Source of the DNA: an uncultured Gemmatimonadota bacterium
GTDB lineage: Bacteria; Gemmatimonadota; Gemmatimonadetes; Gemmatimonadales; GWC2-71-9
Reading direction: 5' to 3'
NCBI GenBank assembly: GCA_913009915.1
Contig: CAJVYZ010000179.1
Location: 1 to 6,316, forward strand
Length of the DNA stretch: 6,316 nt
Numbering within the stretch: the stretch's first letter is position 1; every line of letters starts with the position of its first letter. A program made the translations under genes and the position numbers. Below are positions 1 through 5,525 of the stretch, piece after piece. The notes below the pieces were generated by a model, which had not been told where the DNA came from, ran no database searches, and saw only the letters and a list, made by a program, of their open reading frames with translations.

Positions 1-81
1 GTGATGCATAGGTAAACAGACAGCGCCGGCTGGTCGTGGTGTGTCTTGTGCATGTTGCCGTTCTGAGCCTACGGTTTACAC
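1..81. other. Unplaced sequence beyond the adapter, probably chimeric
   Basis: This stretch lies on the far side of the poly-T and adapter from deoB. Read on the minus strand it should continue deoB if the contig were intact. None of its three minus frames gives the metal-binding GHRRD or DHG segments expected after the break, and one frame stops at once. No gene, RNA or repeat is recognisable. The likely explanation is an unrelated read tail or a chimeric join. It should not be treated as linked to the rest of the window. Confidence 0.6.
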
Positions 82-97
82 TTTTTTTTTTTTTTTT
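82..97. repeat. Poly-T run of 16 next to the Illumina adapter
   Basis: Sixteen consecutive T bases directly precede the P5 sequence. The Illumina flow-cell P5 oligonucleotide carries a poly-T spacer 5' of this same sequence, so the run is part of the artefact. It is not a terminator or a natural homopolymer. Read in frame it gives the phenylalanine run at the head of the well-known adapter-derived false peptides. Confidence 0.85.
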
Positions 98-155
98 AAT
101 GATACGGCGACCACCGAGATCTACACTCTTTCCCTACACGCCGCTCTTCCGATCT
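98..155 (+). other. Illumina P5 / TruSeq read-1 adapter (sequencing contamination)
   Basis: All 58 positions of the Illumina P5 plus read-1 primer adapter can be aligned here, from AATGATACGGCGACC at 98 to GCTCTTCCGATCT ending at 155. By memory of the standard oligonucleotide there is one mismatch, C instead of A at 141. Translations across it give the familiar artefact peptides MIRRPPRSTLFPY (plus strand) and IGRAACRERV (minus strand). The orientation means that true insert sequence starts at about 156. The adapter truncates deoB. Any protein predicted across 1-155 is false. Confidence 0.97.
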
Positions 156-156
156 C

Positions 157-996
157 GAATTCGATCACATTGGCGAACAGCAGACCCTCGTCCATCGTCT
201 GTAGCCCCTCGCGTACCAAGGCATATGCCTCAGCATTGGTCGGCGTGTGCACGCTGGTGATTCCGCGGCCCGCGAACAGATCGTCCACCTTGCCCACACC
301 CACGCGGGGGATGCCGCGTTCCTCGAGCCTGTCCAGCAACGTGTCGCTCGAGGGGGCCAGACTGAAATCCTTACGCCCCGAGGTACGGACCCATTTCCCG
401 TCCGAACCGCGGAACGGCCGGGCGATGACCCGAGCGACGTCCCACGGCGACACGGTAAGTTCACGGGCGATCGCACACGCCCGGTACAACTCCTCCAGCG
501 GTACGATGTCTTCGTGTGCCGCCACCTGGAATACGCTGTCGGCCGAGGTGTAGACGATCCAATTGCCCGTGGCCACATGGGCCGCAGCAAACTCGTTGAG
601 TAGGGCCGTTCCGGAGCCGGCAACGTTGGCCAGGACGCCGCGGCCCGTCCGCCGGGCAAACTCGTCGACTAGGGCACTGGGAAAACCGTTCGGGAACGTG
701 GGAAACGGCCGGTCGAGAAGTACCCCACAGATCTCCCAATGCCCCGCGATACTGTCCTTGCCGGCACTGGCCGGCTGGCATCGTCCGGTAGCCGCCTGGC
801 GCGGCGACGGGCGCCCGATTCCGGCGAAGTCCCCGCAATACCCCAGGCCGAGTGCCTCCAGGTTCGGCAATGTCAGGCCCCCCACCTCACGGGCAACGTT
901 GCCCAGTGAATTGCTCCCGTCATCGCCGTAGGCCGACGTGTCATGCGCCGGCCCGACTCCCATGCCATCGAGCACGATGATCGCGGCGCGCCTCAC
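157..996 (-). CDS. deoB: Phosphopentomutase DeoB, 3' end lost at the adapter
   Basis: Phosphopentomutase interconverts (deoxy)ribose 1-phosphate and 5-phosphate in cytoplasmic nucleoside salvage and is a member of the alkaline phosphatase superfamily. From the GTG at 994-996 the protein begins MRRAAIIVLDGMGVG, with the N-terminal metal-binding Asp at residue 10. It then shows GDDGSNSLGN (24-33), KDSIAGHWEICGV (80-92), YTSADSVFQVAAHE in the middle and VARVIARPF later, all family hallmarks. The usual Thr of the KDT..GHWE nucleophile motif is Ser82. About 280 residues are real, ending at NVIEF; the adapter supplies everything after. Full-length members have roughly 390-410 residues, so the C-terminal metal ligands (GHRRD, DHG) are missing through assembly, not mutation. 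The GTG overlaps the TGA of the DUF1844 gene (GTGA) and has no clear Shine-Dalgarno, which supports coupling. An in-frame extension upstream of this start only reads through the DUF1844 gene and is rejected. Confidence 0.93.
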
Positions 997-1271
997 GCCT
1001 GACCGTCGTCGGAGGCCTTTTCGGCCTGGCCCTGCTGGACGAAGCGAAATCGAAGGGCAACCAGGGTCTCGTTCAGCAATTGGACTTCGTCCGCTTCGAG
1101 ATTCCCCTTCGTCTTCTCCTCCAACATGCCTAGAGTGTCGATGAGAGTCTGAGCCACCTGACGGGCATCGCCTGCACCGTGTTCGGCCGCACCGGGAGGG
1201 AGGGTTCCCTCGAGCGCCGTGTCGGCCTGGTGGGCCAGGCCAAGAACGATGGAAGCGAAGTGCGGATTCAT
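993..1271 (-). CDS. DUF1844 family small protein
   Basis: This 92-residue cytoplasmic protein has the DUF1844 layout. An N-terminal MNPHFASIVLGLAHQADTAL helix is followed by a short Pro/Gly/Ala-rich linker (23-36). Then comes the diagnostic block QTLIDTLGMLEEKTKGNL (41-58), continuing with an acidic amphipathic helix and LRFRFVQQ (73-80). The biochemical role of the family is unknown to me and no catalytic motif is visible. The all-helical character suggests an interaction or scaffold role, which is inference. The ATG at 1269-1271 overlaps the alr stop (ATGA). It is preceded by GGGAG at 1278-1282, six bases upstream, a usable ribosome-binding site inside alr. The gene ends by overlapping the deoB start. 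The position between alr and deoB implies co-transcription with both. Confidence 0.9.
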   Translation of the reverse strand: MNPHFASIVLGLAHQADTALEGTLPPGAAEHGAGDARQVAQTLIDTLGMLEEKTKGNLEADEVQLLNETLVALRFRFVQQGQAEKASDDGQA

Positions 1272-2338
1272 GTCGTTCTCCCGTAACGGCGTTGCACGCG
1301 GACACCCAGGCCGGTCAACAGTTCATATGCAATGGTGCCAGCTGCAGCTGCCTGGTGGTCGAGTGAAACCAGGCCTCCGAACACGGTGGCCACCTTTCCC
1401 AGGCACAGCGGCCCGGGCGTGGCTACCATGGTCATGTCCATCGTCACTCGCCCCACGATGGGGACGATCCGGCCATCTACCTCCACAGTGCCCCGGCCGC
1501 TCAGCGAGCGCGGGAGGCCGTCGGCGTATCCCACTGCCAGCGTTGCCACCGTGATCGGCTCGGGTGCCGTCCAGCCAGCGTCGTAGCTCACCGTGTCGCC
1601 CGCATCTACCCGGCGCACCGCCACCACGCGTGCCCGCAACTTCACCACCACCTCGGGGACGTGGCCGGGGACCGCACCACCGTAGAGAAAGATGCCCGGG
1701 CGGACGAGATCACCGGCAAACCGCGTCCCCCGCATCGCCGCGGCGCTGTTGGCGGCATGGACCAGACTCGGCCGTTGCGGGAGTCGGCCCAACACCACTT
1801 CGAACCTGCTCCACTGGAGGCCGCACGCGTCCGGGTCGTGCCCGGAATGGAAGTGGGTGAAGGCCCCCTCGAAGGAAGGTCGTTTCGCCACGTTCCCCAA
1901 CAGCTCGAGCGCCTCGGCGTCATCCCAGCGGAACCCTGACCGCGCCATTCCCGTGTCGATTTCCACGTGAAAGGGCTGGTCGGTGGCGCGGGTCCAGGCC
2001 TCGAGGCCATCCGGATCACCGATGACCGGCCGGAGCCCGTGGGCCTGGCATGGGTCGATCTCGTGGCTCTGCATGGGGGTGAAGACCACAATCGGCCGGC
2101 GGATGCCGGCCGAGCGGAGGGTGGCGCCTTCTTCCACCGTGGCAACTCCGTAGCCCCAGGGGTCGAGCGCCTCGAGCGCCTCGACCACCGGGACGGCCCC
2201 AAGGCCGTACCCGTCAGCCTTTACCATTGGCAGCAACCGGGCCCCGGAAACGGCGGCCACGGTCCGCGCATTGGCGGCCAGTGCGGCCAGATCGATGTCG
2301 GCCCAAGCCCGGTCTGCAGGCGGAGTTGACGTGCTCAC
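1268..2338 (-). CDS. alr: Alanine racemase
   Basis: Alanine racemase is a PLP enzyme that converts L-alanine to D-alanine for peptidoglycan. The 356-residue protein matches the usual length of about 360-380. The fold-type III barrel begins at WADIDLAALAANAR (12-25). The PLP lysine is Lys40 in VKADGYGLG. HVEIDTGMARSGF (124-136) carries the active-site Arg133, and THFHSGH (161-167) has His162. HAANSAA (194-200) and RPGIFLYG (213-220, with Arg213 contacting the pyridine nitrogen) follow. The C-terminal beta domain holds the second catalytic base Tyr252 in VSYDAGW and the substrate-binding GRVTMDM (296-302). The GTG at 2336-2338 was chosen because homology starts ten residues later. A longer in-frame ATG at 2410 would add 24 residues reading backwards through the mazG start and ribosome site. 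No Shine-Dalgarno is seen before the GTG. The stop overlaps the DUF1844 ATG. All key residues appear intact. Confidence 0.96.
   Translation of the reverse strand: MSTSTPPADRAWADIDLAALAANARTVAAVSGARLLPMVKADGYGLGAVPVVEALEALDPWGYGVATVEEGATLRSAGIRRPIVVFTPMQSHEIDPCQAHGLRPVIGDPDGLEAWTRATDQPFHVEIDTGMARSGFRWDDAEALELLGNVAKRPSFEGAFTHFHSGHDPDACGLQWSRFEVVLGRLPQRPSLVHAANSAAAMRGTRFAGDLVRPGIFLYGGAVPGHVPEVVVKLRARVVAVRRVDAGDTVSYDAGWTAPEPITVATLAVGYADGLPRSLSGRGTVEVDGRIVPIVGRVTMDMTMVATPGPLCLGKVATVFGGLVSLDHQAAAAGTIAYELLTGLGVRVQRRYGRTT
1278..1282 (-). promoter_or_regulatory. Ribosome-binding site of the DUF1844 gene, inside alr
   Basis: GGGAG on the minus strand lies six bases upstream of the ATG at 1269-1271, within the last codons of alr. 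It fixes the start of the small protein. Together with the ATGA overlap it suggests reinitiation by ribosomes finishing alr. Confidence 0.6.
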
Positions 2339-2355
2339 GAGACGGCGCGTATGAT
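2326..2355 (+). promoter_or_regulatory. Candidate sigma-70-type promoter for mazG
   Basis: TTGACG (2326-2331) and TATGAT (2350-2355) are each 5/6 matches to the sigma-70 consensus, separated by 18 bases. The -35 lies inside the first codons of alr. The start point would fall near 2362, giving a leader of about 12 bases that still contains the GGAGGAG ribosome site. The -10 shares five positions with the opposing alr -10 because TATGATA reads TATCATA on the other strand. Confidence 0.5.
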
Positions 2356-2380
2356 ACCGGAGGAGGAGACTAAATGCAAA
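2351..2380 (-). promoter_or_regulatory. Candidate sigma-70-type promoter for the alr operon
   Basis: On the minus strand TATCAT (2351-2356) is a 5/6 match to the -10 consensus. Upstream lies TTTGCA (2375-2380, 4/6, 18-base spacer) or TTGCAT (2374-2379, 17-base spacer). Transcription would start near 2344, leaving only about six bases before the alr GTG, so the message would be nearly leaderless. That fits the absence of a Shine-Dalgarno. The -35 region overlaps the first codons of mazG. This is consensus matching by eye only. Confidence 0.4.
2362..2368 (+). promoter_or_regulatory. Strong ribosome-binding site of mazG
   Basis: GGAGGAG ends five bases before the ATG at 2374 and lies in a longer GGAGGAGGAG purine run starting at 2359. 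It is the best Shine-Dalgarno in the window and fixes the mazG start. Confidence 0.75.
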
Positions 2381-3144
2381 CAGATTCAGCGCTTGGACGC
2401 GCTGTGGCACTGGTCCGGGACCTGCGAGAGCGCTGCCCCTGGGACCGGGCCCAGACCAGGGACACCCTGCGCCCGTACCTGGTCGAGGAGACCCTCGAAC
2501 TCGATGAGGCGCTCGGCGGTGGCGACCCCGCCGCCATCCGGGGAGAGCTGGCCGACCTGCTGCTCAACATCGCTTTCCAGTTGGTCATTGCCGAGGACCT
2601 AGGCGAGTTCACCGCCGACGACGTGGCTACCACGCTGGAACGGAAGATGTACCGGCGCCATCCCCATCTCTTCGATCTGGGCCCTCCGGAATCGTGGGAG
2701 AAATCCAAGGCCAAGGAGCAGGCCGGAGGCATGCTCGCCGGGCTCCCGCCAACGCTGTCCCCGCTTCTCATGGCGCAACGACTTCAGGAGCGGGCGGCGG
2801 CCATCGGATTCGACTGGCCTGATGCCGAGGGTCCCCTGGAAAAGGTCCGGGAAGAAACCAGTGAGGTGGCAGCTGAACTGGAGGGGGGCTCACGGCAGGA
2901 AGCTCTCACGGCGGAAGTCGGTGACCTCCTGTTCGCCGTCGTCAACCTGGCCCGCAAGGCGGGAGTGCCACCGACGACCGCTCTCGATCACGCCAACCGC
3001 AAGTTCCGGCGCCGGTTCGAGACCGTGGAAACGATGGCGCAGACCAGGGGGCTCGATCTGCACGACGCCGGCCTCGACGAACTCGACGCCATTTGGGACG
3101 AGGTCAAAGCACTGGAAGAGGCTAGCGAACCACCCTACGGATAG
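2374..3144 (+). CDS. mazG: Nucleoside triphosphate pyrophosphohydrolase MazG
   Basis: MazG hydrolyses NTPs and dNTPs to the monophosphate and pyrophosphate. It acts as a house-cleaning enzyme, and in E. coli it is linked to lowering (p)ppGpp under starvation. The 256-residue protein is close to the 263 of E. coli and has two tandem MazG domains. Domain 1 opens with RERCPWDRAQTRDTL (18-32). Its Mg-binding set is Glu38, Glu39 and Glu42 (EETLE) with Glu58 and Asp61 (ELADL), followed by RKMYRRHPHLF (90-100). A linker with WEKSKAKE (108-115) leads to domain 2: FDWPDAEGPLEKV (146-158), EETSE (160-164), EVGDLLFAVVNLARK (181-195) and NRKFRRRF. Both metal sites look complete. It stands alone on the plus strand, diverging from alr with its own strong ribosome site and overlapping the 3' end of asnS by 10 bases. 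The classical mazEF toxin-antitoxin neighbours are absent. Confidence 0.95.
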   Translation: MQTDSALGRAVALVRDLRERCPWDRAQTRDTLRPYLVEETLELDEALGGGDPAAIRGELADLLLNIAFQLVIAEDLGEFTADDVATTLERKMYRRHPHLFDLGPPESWEKSKAKEQAGGMLAGLPPTLSPLLMAQRLQERAAAIGFDWPDAEGPLEKVREETSEVAAELEGGSRQEALTAEVGDLLFAVVNLARKAGVPPTTALDHANRKFRRRFETVETMAQTRGLDLHDAGLDELDAIWDEVKALEEASEPPYG

Positions 3145-4430
3145 AGCCGGTGGATCTGCCGGGGGAAAGCAATCGACTCTCTGATATGGGGCATCCCGCA
3201 GATCCATGCCACGAAACGCTCTATCCCCAGACCAAAGCCGGCATGTACGAAGGTCCCGTAACGGCGCAGGTCGAGGTACCATCGGTAGGACTCGGGGTCG
3301 AGGCCCTGAGCGTTGATGCGCTCGAGAAGCGTGTCGTAGTCGTCCTCGCGCTGCGATCCGCCGATGATCTCGCCGTACCCCTCGGGCGCCAGCATGTCGT
3401 TGCACAGCACCGTGCGGGGATCCTCGGGGTTGACCTTCATGTAGAAGGCCTTGATGCCTTTGGGGTAGTTGTAGACCATCACCGGGCGGTCGTACTGCTG
3501 GGCCAGCAGGGTTTCGTCGTCGCCACCGAGATCGCGGCCCCACTCGATGTCGGACCCCAGCCCTCGGAGCAGCTCGACGGCCTCGGTGTACGACACCCGT
3601 GGAAACGGCAGGTCGACGGCTCTCAGCGGCTCGAGGTTGCGTTCGAGTTGCTCGAGTTCTTCCCGGCATCGTTCCAGCACTCGTTTGACGACGTCGGTGA
3701 CCATCTCCTCCTGCAGCCGCATGTTGTCGTCGGAGTCGTTGAAGGCCACCTCGGGCTCGAGCATCCAGAATTCGGTCAAGTGCCTGCGGGTCTTGGATTT
3801 CTCAGCCCGGAAAGTGGGCCCGAAGCAATATATTTTGCCGAGCGCCGCGGCGGCGGCTTCACCATAGAGTTGTCCCGTCTGAGCGAGATACGCCTGACCC
3901 AGATCGAAGTACTCGGTAGCAAACAGATTGCCGGCTTCCTCGCCGATGGCGCCGGTCAGGATGGGCGTGTCCACCAGCACGAAGTCGTGGTCGTAAAAGA
4001 AGTCCCGCAGTGCTTGGACCACCTCGTGGCGCACCTTGGCGATGGCGACCTGACGCCTATTTCTGAGCCACAGGTGTCTATTTTGGAACAGGAAAGTCGT
4101 CCCATGTTCTTTAGGGGTGAGGGGGTAGTCCTCGCTGGTCCCCAGGACGGTCAGTCCGGTCGCCGTCAGTTCGTAGCCGCCAGGGGCGCGATCGTCCGGC
4201 CTGACGACCCCGGTGACCTCCACCGAGGTCTCCTGGGTCAGGGACTGGAACCGCTCCCAGACCTCTTGGGGTACGTCCTTCTTGAGGAAAACGGCCTGGA
4301 CCTCACCGGATCCGTCCCGCTGAACCAGGAAGGCAATCTTGCCACTCGACCGGGTCGTGACGACCCAGCCACGGATTACGACCGTTTGCTGCGAATGGGA
4401 GCCCAGATCTTTGATGCGGACGACTGTCAT
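3135..4430 (-). CDS. asnS: Asparaginyl-tRNA synthetase
   Basis: This class IIb synthetase charges tRNA(Asn) with asparagine in the cytoplasm. The protein has 431 residues. An N-terminal OB-fold anticodon-binding domain (about 16-98, with VIRGWVVTTRSSGKIAFLVQRDG) comes first. The catalytic core has motif 1 ending at VDTPILTG (153-160). Motif 2 is FRAEKSKTRRHLTEFWMLEP (207-226), and its HLTEFWMLEPE form favours AsnRS over AspRS. EIIGGSQREDDYDTLLERI and WYLDLRRYG are typical of AsnRS. Motif 3 is GFGLGIER (398-405). The tail HIRESIAFPR...RLYP is intact. The ATG at 4428-4430 begins the OB-fold directly; the ribosome site is weak (AGG a few bases upstream). The start is only nine bases from the divergent lipoprotein start, so its promoter must lie inside that gene. 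A dedicated AsnRS means the cell need not rely only on transamidation for Asn-tRNA(Asn). Confidence 0.95.
   Translation of the reverse strand: MTVVRIKDLGSHSQQTVVIRGWVVTTRSSGKIAFLVQRDGSGEVQAVFLKKDVPQEVWERFQSLTQETSVEVTGVVRPDDRAPGGYELTATGLTVLGTSEDYPLTPKEHGTTFLFQNRHLWLRNRRQVAIAKVRHEVVQALRDFFYDHDFVLVDTPILTGAIGEEAGNLFATEYFDLGQAYLAQTGQLYGEAAAAALGKIYCFGPTFRAEKSKTRRHLTEFWMLEPEVAFNDSDDNMRLQEEMVTDVVKRVLERCREELEQLERNLEPLRAVDLPFPRVSYTEAVELLRGLGSDIEWGRDLGGDDETLLAQQYDRPVMVYNYPKGIKAFYMKVNPEDPRTVLCNDMLAPEGYGEIIGGSQREDDYDTLLERINAQGLDPESYRWYLDLRRYGTFVHAGFGLGIERFVAWICGMPHIRESIAFPRQIHRLYP
4386..4415 (+). promoter_or_regulatory. Weak candidate promoter for the lipoprotein pair, inside asnS
   Basis: TTGCTG (4386-4391) and TTTGAT (4410-4415) with an 18-base spacer are the best pair I see upstream of the ATG at 4440, but both match poorly. 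The start point would be near 4422. A promoter must lie within the asnS 5' codons because only nine bases separate the two genes. These exact elements are uncertain. Confidence 0.2.
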
Positions 4431-4439
4431 CGGTAGCCT

Positions 4440-5525
4440 ATGCTAAGACGGGTATTGCCAGCAGGCGCGTGGAGTGTAGCGGCCCTCGCGAGCCTCGTCA
4501 ACGCTGGCTGCTTCGCCACCCGCGTCCCCCCCCCGCCGGTACCGGAGCAGGAGGGGTCCCTGCCACTGGAATTGGCGTGGGAGGACAAGTTCGGCAGTGG
4601 CTTCAGCGGCAGCGTAGTGGTGACCGACTCCGTCATCTACGCCGGGGCACTCGACCGGAGGGTCTACGCGATCGAGATCACCACGGGGAGAAAGTTATGG
4701 AACAAACGGCTGCCCGGAGCCCTGGTCGGTGGCGTGGCCTACGCGGGTGACACCCTGTTTCTTGGCTCGGACCGGCCGGGAGGCAGCATCCGGGCGGTGA
4801 GTAGCCCCGAGGGGAAGGAAATCTGGCAAGAACGGACCGACCGAATTTCCGTGCCGCTGCTGGTGACGGACGGGAAGGTCATTGCCCATGGCAACCGCGG
4901 GGTGTTGTTCGCCCTCAGAACGTGGGACGGTGCGTTCGAGTGGCAGCGAGACCTCGGCGTAGCCTTGGCGGCACCGGTCCACGGGGAAGATGGCAACCTG
5001 GTGGCCACCACGCTCGACACCATCTACCGCATCTCCCTGGCAGACGGACGAGTGGTACAGCGGATGAGCGCTCCCGGATCAGTAACCTCCAATTGGGCCG
5101 AAACGGGCTCCTTTCTGATAGCCGGTACCACGTCGGGGACCGTCTTCAAGATGGACCGGCGCGACCTGAACATCGTATGGCAGGTGCGCGTTGGGTCCGA
5201 GGTACTCGTCTCCCCCGTCGTGAGCGGCGACACGGTATTCGTGGTGACGCGTCCGGGGAACGTGTACCGAATCGACCCCGATCCCATGCCGGAGGCCACC
5301 CTGATAGCCGAACTCGAGTGGCCGGTCACCGCCCCGCTATCGCGCTTCGACCGGTGGTTGCTCCTGGGCGGCGCGGACGGCGTCATCCGGGCCCTGGAAA
5401 TCGATGGCACCGAAGCCTGGCGGCTGGCGTTGTGGCGCCCGATCGCCGTGGCCCCCATCATCATGCCGGACGGTTTCCTCGCCTTTGGGGGAATTGGGGA
5501 CATCCACCGGCTGGTCAGTCAGTGA
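4440..5525 (+). CDS. PQQ-repeat beta-propeller lipoprotein, BamB-like
   Basis: The 361-residue protein starts with an n-region Arg3-Arg4, a hydrophobic stretch (10-20) and Cys24 in LVNAGC, a probable lipidation site. The -3 residue is Asn, which is not the classical Leu. A Pro-rich spacer (VPPPPVPEQEG) follows, then repeated blades. Recognisable repeat ends are RRVYAIEITTGRKLW (73-87), GSIRAVSSPEGKEIW, GVLFALRTWDGAFEW, DTIYRISLADGRVV, GTVFKMDRRDLNIVW, GNVYRIDPD and GVIRALEIDGTEAW, with a closing GDIHRLVSQ. That is seven clear blades and perhaps an eighth closed by the last strand. This is the PQQ-like propeller fold of BamB, the outer-membrane assembly lipoprotein, but blade repeats alone do not prove that function, so no symbol is given. 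A tract of nine C lies at 4526-4534. The ATG at 4440 was chosen for the Arg-bearing n-region; no good Shine-Dalgarno precedes it. Its stop overlaps the next gene. Confidence 0.88.
   Translation: MLRRVLPAGAWSVAALASLVNAGCFATRVPPPPVPEQEGSLPLELAWEDKFGSGFSGSVVVTDSVIYAGALDRRVYAIEITTGRKLWNKRLPGALVGGVAYAGDTLFLGSDRPGGSIRAVSSPEGKEIWQERTDRISVPLLVTDGKVIAHGNRGVLFALRTWDGAFEWQRDLGVALAAPVHGEDGNLVATTLDTIYRISLADGRVVQRMSAPGSVTSNWAETGSFLIAGTTSGTVFKMDRRDLNIVWQVRVGSEVLVSPVVSGDTVFVVTRPGNVYRIDPDPMPEATLIAELEWPVTAPLSRFDRWLLLGGADGVIRALEIDGTEAWRLALWRPIAVAPIIMPDGFLAFGGIGDIHRLVSQ
4473..4501 (-). promoter_or_regulatory. Candidate sigma-70-type promoter for asnS, inside the lipoprotein gene
   Basis: On the minus strand TTGACG (4496-4501, 5/6) and TACACT (4473-4478, 4/6) are 17 bases apart. 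The start point would be near 4466, giving a leader of about 36 bases before asnS. The elements lie within the signal-sequence codons of the divergent lipoprotein gene. The same -35 hexamer occurs at the mazG promoter. This is matching by eye; chance occurrence is possible. Confidence 0.4.
4526..4534 (+). repeat. Homopolymeric C9 tract in the lipoprotein gene
   Basis: Nine consecutive C bases encode part of the Pro run just after the lipidated Cys (codons 29-32). Such a run is prone to slippage in replication and to length errors in sequencing. A change of one base here would shift frame and remove the whole propeller. Confidence 0.9.

Noticed and set aside
82..97. T16 run as a natural terminator tail or phase-variable tract
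   Set aside because: It is directly attached to the P5 adapter and matches the known poly-T spacer of the flow-cell oligonucleotide.
157..162. GAATTC (EcoRI site) directly next to the adapter, possibly a cloning junction
   Set aside because: The same bases encode Glu-Phe in NVIEF, which fits the conserved DeoB N-x-[VI]-[DE]-F segment, so the site is most simply genomic and coincidental.
36..553. Two plus-strand open frames starting at 36 and 41 and running through the poly-T and adapter
   Set aside because: Their N-terminal parts are translated adapter (MIRRPPRSTLFPY and a related frame), and the rest is antisense to deoB.
997..1305. Upstream extension of the deoB reading frame to 1305
   Set aside because: It only reads through the DUF1844 gene in another frame, with no DeoB homology. 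Family similarity begins exactly at the GTG at 994-996.
2374..3144. mazG as part of a mazEF-type toxin-antitoxin locus
   Set aside because: Both neighbours are housekeeping genes on the opposite strand (alr and asnS). No small toxin or antitoxin frame is present beside it.
3130..3153. CCACC/GGTGG inverted repeat between mazG and asnS as a terminator
   Set aside because: The stem is five base pairs with a 14-base loop and no following T run. It is too weak to call an intrinsic terminator.
3150..4436. A 428-codon open frame on the plus strand running antisense through almost all of asnS
   Set aside because: Antisense frames without stops are common opposite GC-rich genes. Its translation shows no recognisable domain, while the minus strand gives a complete AsnRS with all class II motifs.
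4922..5521. Upstream extension of the 151-residue protein frame back to 4922
   Set aside because: That part lies wholly within the lipoprotein gene in another frame and is Arg/Pro/Gly-rich shadow. The signal peptide starts cleanly at the GTG at 5522.
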